Assembly (NCBI GenBank): GCA_019638275.1
Contig: JAHBUC010000002.1
Coordinates: 124,001-188,000, forward strand
DNA length: 64,000 nucleotides
Source of the DNA: Cyclobacteriaceae bacterium
GTDB taxonomy: Bacteria; Bacteroidota; Bacteroidia; Cytophagales; Cyclobacteriaceae
Direction of reading: 5' to 3'
The notes beneath the pieces are model-generated. The model was not told the origin of the DNA. It did no database searches and saw nothing but the letters and a program-made list of their open reading frames with translations. The translations under genes and the position numbers were made by a program. Positions within the stretch are counted from its first letter, which is position 1; the number at the start of each line of letters is the position of its first letter. This document shows, one piece after another, positions 59,521 to 64,000 of the stretch.

Positions 59521-60859
59521 ATATTTGATATTGCACAACCCATTGTCCACGAGTTCCCTGCTTGACCAAATCGTTGGAGTTCAGTTCATAGAATGGCCTT
59601 AATTGATAGTCGAGCGTAATTTTAGTGTGATGACCTTGGAGTAGCCAGTTCATCCCAATATCGATAACATTCATAGTGTCCGTGAGCATATTCCATTTTG
59701 CCGACATCAACGAAACATATGGCATAAACTGTCCAGCATTTTGATGCATAATACTTCGGGGTAACAATACACCCACTTGAGTATAAAATGCATTGCCGGT
59801 TCCAAACATTGGAAAGGCATTGCCCTGGCTTCCTGAAGGAAAACCGGGAGACAATCCGTTGGCAGGATTCATAATACCATTATATCGGAGATATTCCGGT
59901 CCGAAATCGTAATGAAAATACCCCAGGTATGCTGAGAGTGCCGAACCCTTACTTGCATTCAAGGGTGCATCATAATAAGCGGCCACAGACCACAATTTCA
60001 TGTCGTGAAAAACCGTATCGGATGCAATGCTCTCACGTGACCAGGTTGCTTTACGCTGCATGATAAACCCAGCTTCAACATTGAATATTTTTTTCTTACC
60101 CAAATAGGTCCCTGACATATAGGGTGTAGTATGAGGCTCCTCATCAAAAAAATTATAAATAAAAAAACCCTGGTATTGCTTTTGATGTCCTTGTGCCGCA
60201 AATCCAGCAGCCGATGATAAACTTTGCTGTGGTTGACCATTGGAGGTAATCGGGAACGGGTCGCTCACAATCAAGCGGTAGTCAATCTTACTTAATTGGC
60301 CCCTCACATAAATACTTAGCTTTCGGGAAAACTCGTCTGTTTGATCGACCGTAGCCTGTGCAAACACGGGTACATCCATGGTCATAATAGAGGTCACTCC
60401 CGGCTGGCTGAAACGAGACAATCCATTTGTAATAGTAAGACCTGATCCGATATAAAGCCGATCATGGTCCTTCCAAACTTTATATTCTCCCAGAACATCA
60501 TGAAAAAAAACCTGTACTTTTCTATTCCCGGTATTGGTAGAATTTTGTCCAGCTAAGTAATTAAAGTTGTTTTGGCCAAACTGTAAATAAAAAAATACGT
60601 GATCTGTTAGCTGCCCATACAATTGAATTCGCGTTCGTCTCAATCCAATATCAAAGGTTTGATCTGCAGGGTCACCTAATACCATCGTTCCAGGATTACT
60701 GCGGTTGTAACGCAGCCAAATCTGATTCAAAAAAGTAGCTTTAATATAGTGGCTGCCCGATTCGTTAAACTTCCATTGCAAATCGGGAAATTCGGTCTGT
60801 GCCCTTAACAAATGGTTTACCAAAATGGTAATCATAAATAAATATATTTTAATTTTCAT
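59513..60859 (-). CDS. Outer-membrane porin-like protein
   Basis: 448 residues with a signal peptide (MKIKIYLFMITILVNHLLRAQ). Many amphipathic strands (FDIGLRRTRIQLYGQLTDHV, FFYLQFGQNNFNYLAGQN, KLSIYVRGQLSKIDYRLIV) end in WVVQYQIFI, the pattern of 16-stranded phosphate/anion-selective porins. The family resemblance is to OprO/OprP-like porins. Last gene of the operon with an anion transporter, so it likely admits the same anion through the outer membrane. Confidence 0.8.
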   Translation of the reverse strand: MKIKIYLFMITILVNHLLRAQTEFPDLQWKFNESGSHYIKATFLNQIWLRYNRSNPGTMVLGDPADQTFDIGLRRTRIQLYGQLTDHVFFYLQFGQNNFNYLAGQNSTNTGNRKVQVFFHDVLGEYKVWKDHDRLYIGSGLTITNGLSRFSQPGVTSIMTMDVPVFAQATVDQTDEFSRKLSIYVRGQLSKIDYRLIVSDPFPITSNGQPQQSLSSAAGFAAQGHQKQYQGFFIYNFFDEEPHTTPYMSGTYLGKKKIFNVEAGFIMQRKATWSRESIASDTVFHDMKLWSVAAYYDAPLNASKGSALSAYLGYFHYDFGPEYLRYNGIMNPANGLSPGFPSGSQGNAFPMFGTGNAFYTQVGVLLPRSIMHQNAGQFMPYVSLMSAKWNMLTDTMNVIDIGMNWLLQGHHTKITLDYQLRPFYELNSNDLVKQGTRGQWVVQYQIFI

Positions 60860-60870
60860 TTGAGCTTGGG

Positions 60871-61365
60871 TTATAAAGTACGAACAGGGTTTTCAATAGA
60901 CACTTTGTCTCCAGTTGGCAGAATCAATAGACCAGATACCTCAACTTCCATATTGGCATTTTCCTTTGTCAGCAGATGTTGTAAGGTTAATACTTCCATC
61001 CGAACATTCTCTTTTGCTACGCGCTCCAACTTACTGGCGTGTGCCGAAAATGGTTCATTGTGAAGCACACGAATCAGTGCATGAACTCGCTCATGAATTG
61101 CACGATTGAAGGATGATAACGACCTGGTATCGATAAAATTCTCCAAAGCCTGACACGGGAGGTGGCCTATGATTACTACACGCGTACATTGTTCTGTTTT
61201 TAGAATATTGAGGACATGCGCCAGCACTCCAGGTCTTGAATAATCCAATCCATTGCAGGGTGTGCGCAAAACTACAGATTGGCCTAAATCCAAAACGGGC
61301 TCCAAAAAATCTGTGCAGGCAATAACTAATGTGCTATTACCCGCCAAAGTTTCAGGTGTACGCAT
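60871..61365 (-). CDS. Degenerate beta-carbonic-anhydrase-like protein
   Basis: 164 residues. The zinc ligands of beta-carbonic anhydrases are kept: C17 (VIACTDFLEP), H68 and C71 (VVIIGHLPC). The catalytic Asp19 is present, but the Arg of the C-x-D-x-R motif is replaced by Leu21. The second half (from about 95) does not resemble the family. It may bind bicarbonate or zinc rather than catalyse hydration. The start is one base after the SulP stop, so the two are translationally coupled, and the porin gene follows after 11 bases. Confidence 0.7.
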   Translation of the reverse strand: MRTPETLAGNSTLVIACTDFLEPVLDLGQSVVLRTPCNGLDYSRPGVLAHVLNILKTEQCTRVVIIGHLPCQALENFIDTRSLSSFNRAIHERVHALIRVLHNEPFSAHASKLERVAKENVRMEVLTLQHLLTKENANMEVEVSGLLILPTGDKVSIENPVRTL

Positions 61366-61366
61366 G

Positions 61367-63559
61367 CTATCTCACCTCAGGTTGAAATTGACACAACTGT
61401 ACAAGCTCATCTGCAAAAGAAATCAACTCACTGATGCCTTCTGTATTAAGCGTTTCTCGCTGCAGGTAAATCAACACTTTGTTTCGATGCGATTCTACAT
61501 GAACGCCTTTGTGTGATTCGAAGAAATTAATAACAGGTTCATTGAAGAATTCCTTAATTGCTTTTTCTTCAGAACCGCGCAGGTAGTAGCGCTTTGAAAA
61601 AACCGGATTATCTGAAAAGTCAATGTCTCTCCCCTGAACACCTTCAGAAAATTTAGACCAAAGGTCTTCTGGTTCAAGTGCAAAGTCAGGCAGATGAATT
61701 TCAGCTTCACTGATCATGAGCGCGGTAATCACCAGGTCGGATTGTGCCTGTAAGGCAAACTCGGAAAGTTTGATGTCTGATATTTCATACCTGGCCCACT
61801 CTGTGTATCGAACGAGAACATTTTCTTCATACTGAAATTTAACACCTTGCAAAATCGGGAAGTCCTTAAACTTAAAGGTATTCCTTACCTTTTGTGGGTA
61901 AAACGTAAAGCCAAAATCACTCGCATACTTGCGCAAACTAACCTGGCGATCATTGAGTTTAATTTCAAGCTTGTTGTTATTCAGTGAAACCTTACGGGCC
62001 GACAGGGGATGGTTTGAGAAATTCTGGAAATATTCAAATCCGGTAACATTTACTTTTCCACCCTTATGCTCAAACGACTCTTCAAAATGATGGAGTTGCT
62101 CCATGAACGTATGATCTACAATCTTGGCTTCAGCAAAGTTCAATGTCACCACCTTGCCCGGTTTCAACCGGTTAAATAGCTTTTTAAATCCGATCAGGTT
62201 GGAAAAGATAGCTGCGTCTTTAATTTTTATCGCATACTCCTGCCTGGATTCCTGAAGGTCATAACGGGCCTTGAACAATGACCGCAAGGGCGCGCCATTA
62301 ATGATATGAAACACAAACTTCATCAGGATACCCGAGAAAACACCCAATAATAAATCCGTGGCAACGGTTACAATAATGGTTGTCACAAAAACCACCAGTT
62401 GTTCCGCACCAATCTTATACGTTTTGAAAAACTCATTTGGTGAGGCCAGGCGATAACCCACAGCAATCAGCAAAGCTGCTAATGCGGTATTGGGAATCAT
62501 CTCAATTACCGGAATAAAAAAAATCATGGCTACAAGCAGAAAGAACCCGTGAAAGAAATTACTCCAACGTGAGCGCGCGCCAAAATTGATATTGGCAGAA
62601 CTTCTTGCCACTTCAGATATCATCGGCAAACCACCCAACAAACTGGCAATAGCATTACCAGCACCAACGGCTGCAAGGTCTTTGTTTGGGTTACTTACCC
62701 TTTTCCAGGGATCCAATCCATCAATTGCTTTAACTGTAAGCAACGACTCCAGGCTGTTCACAAACAAAAACATAAATACATACTTCCAGAAAACGAACGT
62801 ACCGATAGCTGCGAAGCTTGCATTGAAACCCACGTTGCTCCAAAAATCACCAATGCTTACCATGCCAAAGGCGGGCTCAGTATGCTTGAAATCCATAATT
62901 AGTGCCATTGGAATAGTGACAAGCAACACAACCATAGGCGCGGGTATACGCTTGAAAATTTTTCCCTTTAAGTATGGCATACCAAAAATGATTACCAGAC
63001 TTACAATACCCACCAGCGTTACACGCGGATCGGCATGCATAATGGAGTGCGGGATACGTTCATACAATTCAACCGGTCCAAGCCCTTTCAGTGTGGCCGG
63101 ATCAATACCCAACAACACATGAATCTGTTTAGAAAAAATAATAAGACCAATGGCGGCTAACATGCCGTGAACTGCGGAGTGCGGAAAAAAATCGCTTAGT
63201 GATCCGAACTTCAGGAAGCCAAAAATTACCTGTATTAAAGATGCCACTACAATTACGCCAAGTGCCAGGTGCCAGCCTTCGGCACCGCCACCCAATTCGG
63301 TAACAGCGCCTGCACAAATGGTAATTAAGCCGGCTGCAGGGCCCTTAATGGTAAGGCGCGATCCGGCAAAAAAGCTCACAAACAATCCGCCAACCATGGC
63401 GGTCAGCACACCCATCGCTGGCGGAAACTCACTCGCCTTGGCAATACCTAAACTGAGTGGCAGCGCCAGTAAAAAAACCAGAAAGCCTGAGAGCGCATCC
63501 TGCCTCCAATGCTTTTTAAATCCTTCAAAACCGTCTTTAGGAATATCTATTGTTTTCAT
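61367..63559 (-). CDS. SulP family anion transporter with extra C-terminal domain
   Basis: 730 residues. The N-terminal 410 are the SulP membrane domain (WRQDALSGFLVFLLALPLSLG, ITICAGAVTELGGGAEGWHL, KDLAAVGAGNAIASLLGGLP). A STAS-like domain follows (about 440-540; VVTLNFAEAKIVDHTFMEQL). Unlike standard SulP proteins (about 550-600), it continues about 190 residues with a segment (DNPVFSKRYYLRGSEEKAIK, VINFFESHKGVHVESHRNKV) of the kind seen in DUF3137-like domains. It moves sulfate, bicarbonate or another anion; the operon favours bicarbonate. Confidence 0.88.
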   Translation of the reverse strand: MKTIDIPKDGFEGFKKHWRQDALSGFLVFLLALPLSLGIAKASEFPPAMGVLTAMVGGLFVSFFAGSRLTIKGPAAGLITICAGAVTELGGGAEGWHLALGVIVVASLIQVIFGFLKFGSLSDFFPHSAVHGMLAAIGLIIFSKQIHVLLGIDPATLKGLGPVELYERIPHSIMHADPRVTLVGIVSLVIIFGMPYLKGKIFKRIPAPMVVLLVTIPMALIMDFKHTEPAFGMVSIGDFWSNVGFNASFAAIGTFVFWKYVFMFLFVNSLESLLTVKAIDGLDPWKRVSNPNKDLAAVGAGNAIASLLGGLPMISEVARSSANINFGARSRWSNFFHGFFLLVAMIFFIPVIEMIPNTALAALLIAVGYRLASPNEFFKTYKIGAEQLVVFVTTIIVTVATDLLLGVFSGILMKFVFHIINGAPLRSLFKARYDLQESRQEYAIKIKDAAIFSNLIGFKKLFNRLKPGKVVTLNFAEAKIVDHTFMEQLHHFEESFEHKGGKVNVTGFEYFQNFSNHPLSARKVSLNNNKLEIKLNDRQVSLRKYASDFGFTFYPQKVRNTFKFKDFPILQGVKFQYEENVLVRYTEWARYEISDIKLSEFALQAQSDLVITALMISEAEIHLPDFALEPEDLWSKFSEGVQGRDIDFSDNPVFSKRYYLRGSEEKAIKEFFNEPVINFFESHKGVHVESHRNKVLIYLQRETLNTEGISELISFADELVQLCQFQPEVR

Positions 63560-63594
63560 ATTGAATTCTTTAATTGTTTGATGAATTGTGTTGA

Positions 63595-64000
63595 TTATGA
63601 TGACCGATACGCCATCTCATACATCGACTTGACATGTGGTCCCAGAAAAACACGCGCATAAATCCGAATAAGCGCCAATCCATTTAGGATAAAACTCAGC
63701 GCCACCAAAAAGGCAAGGCCATACTGGTATTCGTGAATGTGCGTGAATATTAAATCTTCACCCAGAAATGTTGGCGATATCGGAAAGCCCGCAATGCCCA
63801 GGCAGCCCAATAAAAAAGTAAAGGCTACTTTTGGATGTTCATACACGTAGCCATGAAACCGATCAAGGTTTATATCTCCCTCCAGCATTTTCAACCGAAG
63901 CAAACCGAGGTAACCAAGAATGCCAAAGCAGACAACACCACTCAGGTAGATGACAATATGATCCAACCCGAAATGCTCATTGAATGAAACGGCTAAAGCA
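63595..64000 (-). CDS. NuoL/DabB-like proton-conducting membrane subunit, partial
   Basis: The frame is open to the right edge, so this is the C-terminal part. FAVSFNEH-type residues (AVSFNEHFGLDHIVIYLSGV) and the helices CFGILGYLGLLRL, FTFLLGCLGIAGFPISPTFL and LVALSFILNGLALIRIYARV match the proton-conducting subunit family (NuoL, MrpA, DabB). It is upstream of SulP by 35 bp on the same strand. In DAB inorganic carbon systems DabB pairs with a DUF2309 (DabA) protein; that gene, if present, would be beyond the edge. Confidence 0.75.
   Translation of the reverse strand, partial: ALAVSFNEHFGLDHIVIYLSGVVCFGILGYLGLLRLKMLEGDINLDRFHGYVYEHPKVAFTFLLGCLGIAGFPISPTFLGEDLIFTHIHEYQYGLAFLVALSFILNGLALIRIYARVFLGPHVKSMYEMAYRSS

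Noticed and set aside
62586..63122. Open frame of 178 codons opposite the SulP gene
   Set aside because: Antisense to conserved membrane helices; no features of its own.
1..64000. CRISPR array, tRNA, rRNA, or transposase genes
   Set aside because: No regularly spaced short repeats, no cloverleaf-like sequence and no DDE or Y1 transposase motif were noticed on reading both strands. A tRNAscan-SE run would settle tRNAs.

Overview
The window is chromosomal DNA of a Bacteroidota bacterium, most likely from the Cytophagales (Cyclobacteriaceae-like). The grounds are the roughly 800-residue MacB/FtsX permeases, the DUF4270 lipoprotein beside glmS, the GlnRS plus GluRS pair, the SO2930-type cytochrome with its beta-helix partner, many 'LxxC' lipoproteins, and promoters of the Bacteroidota type (TAnnTTTG) close to start codons. 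Family assignments come from reading the translated sequence; no database search was run. No tRNA, rRNA, CRISPR array or transposase was recognised.

Layout. 1-4.5 kb: end of an ABC permease, a DUF3307 protein, an alkylation-repair group (Ada-like zinc protein, 2OG-Fe(II) oxygenase, and an alkA interrupted by a one-base frameshift) and ornithine aminotransferase. 4.6-7.1 kb: RmuC, an RDD membrane protein and a small lipoprotein. 7.1-9.35 kb: an A+T-rich island of short, same-strand genes of unknown function, including a PIN nuclease module. It is bounded and punctuated by inverted and direct repeats that resemble integron cassette recombination sites; no integrase is present. 9.6-16.4 kb: a sterol-desaturase-like oxygenase, a DUF4242 protein with a DUF4242/cyclase-like/AraC regulator, a GroES-like protein, hemerythrin, a di-haem cytochrome c gene broken by several indels, and an AraC regulator. 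16.4-26 kb: ABC permease, MATE transporter, a VOC/DUF1801/VOC/SRPBCC run, and an ECF sigma factor operon. 26-31.5 kb: SO2930-type cytochrome and beta-helix lipoprotein, a GxxExxY protein set among CTCTGCG-type repeats, an acyltransferase and a TerB-like protein.

31.6-43 kb holds mostly housekeeping and peptidase genes: aminopeptidase P, an FAD monooxygenase with a Crp-family regulator, a membrane-anchored AraC regulator, an M28-PDZ peptidase, acyl-CoA dehydrogenase, a YugP-like zinc peptidase, a flippase-like protein, panD and panC. 43-56 kb: a half-length glycogen-synthase-like protein, DUF4270 and glmS in one operon, then RidA, glnS and gltX (divergent), a lipid-methyltransferase-like protein and a saccharopine-dehydrogenase-like oxidoreductase. 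56-64 kb: prolyl oligopeptidase, a TspO-like membrane protein, and a four-gene operon running off the right edge: NuoL/DabB-like proton channel, SulP anion transporter with an extra C-terminal domain, a degenerate beta-carbonic-anhydrase-like protein and an outer-membrane porin. This set looks like an inorganic carbon or anion uptake system.

The most interesting leads are the cassette-like island, the SulP/carbonic-anhydrase-like/proton-channel operon, the DUF4242-cyclase-AraC fusion, and the two genes broken by short indels. The indels may be real decay or assembly error.
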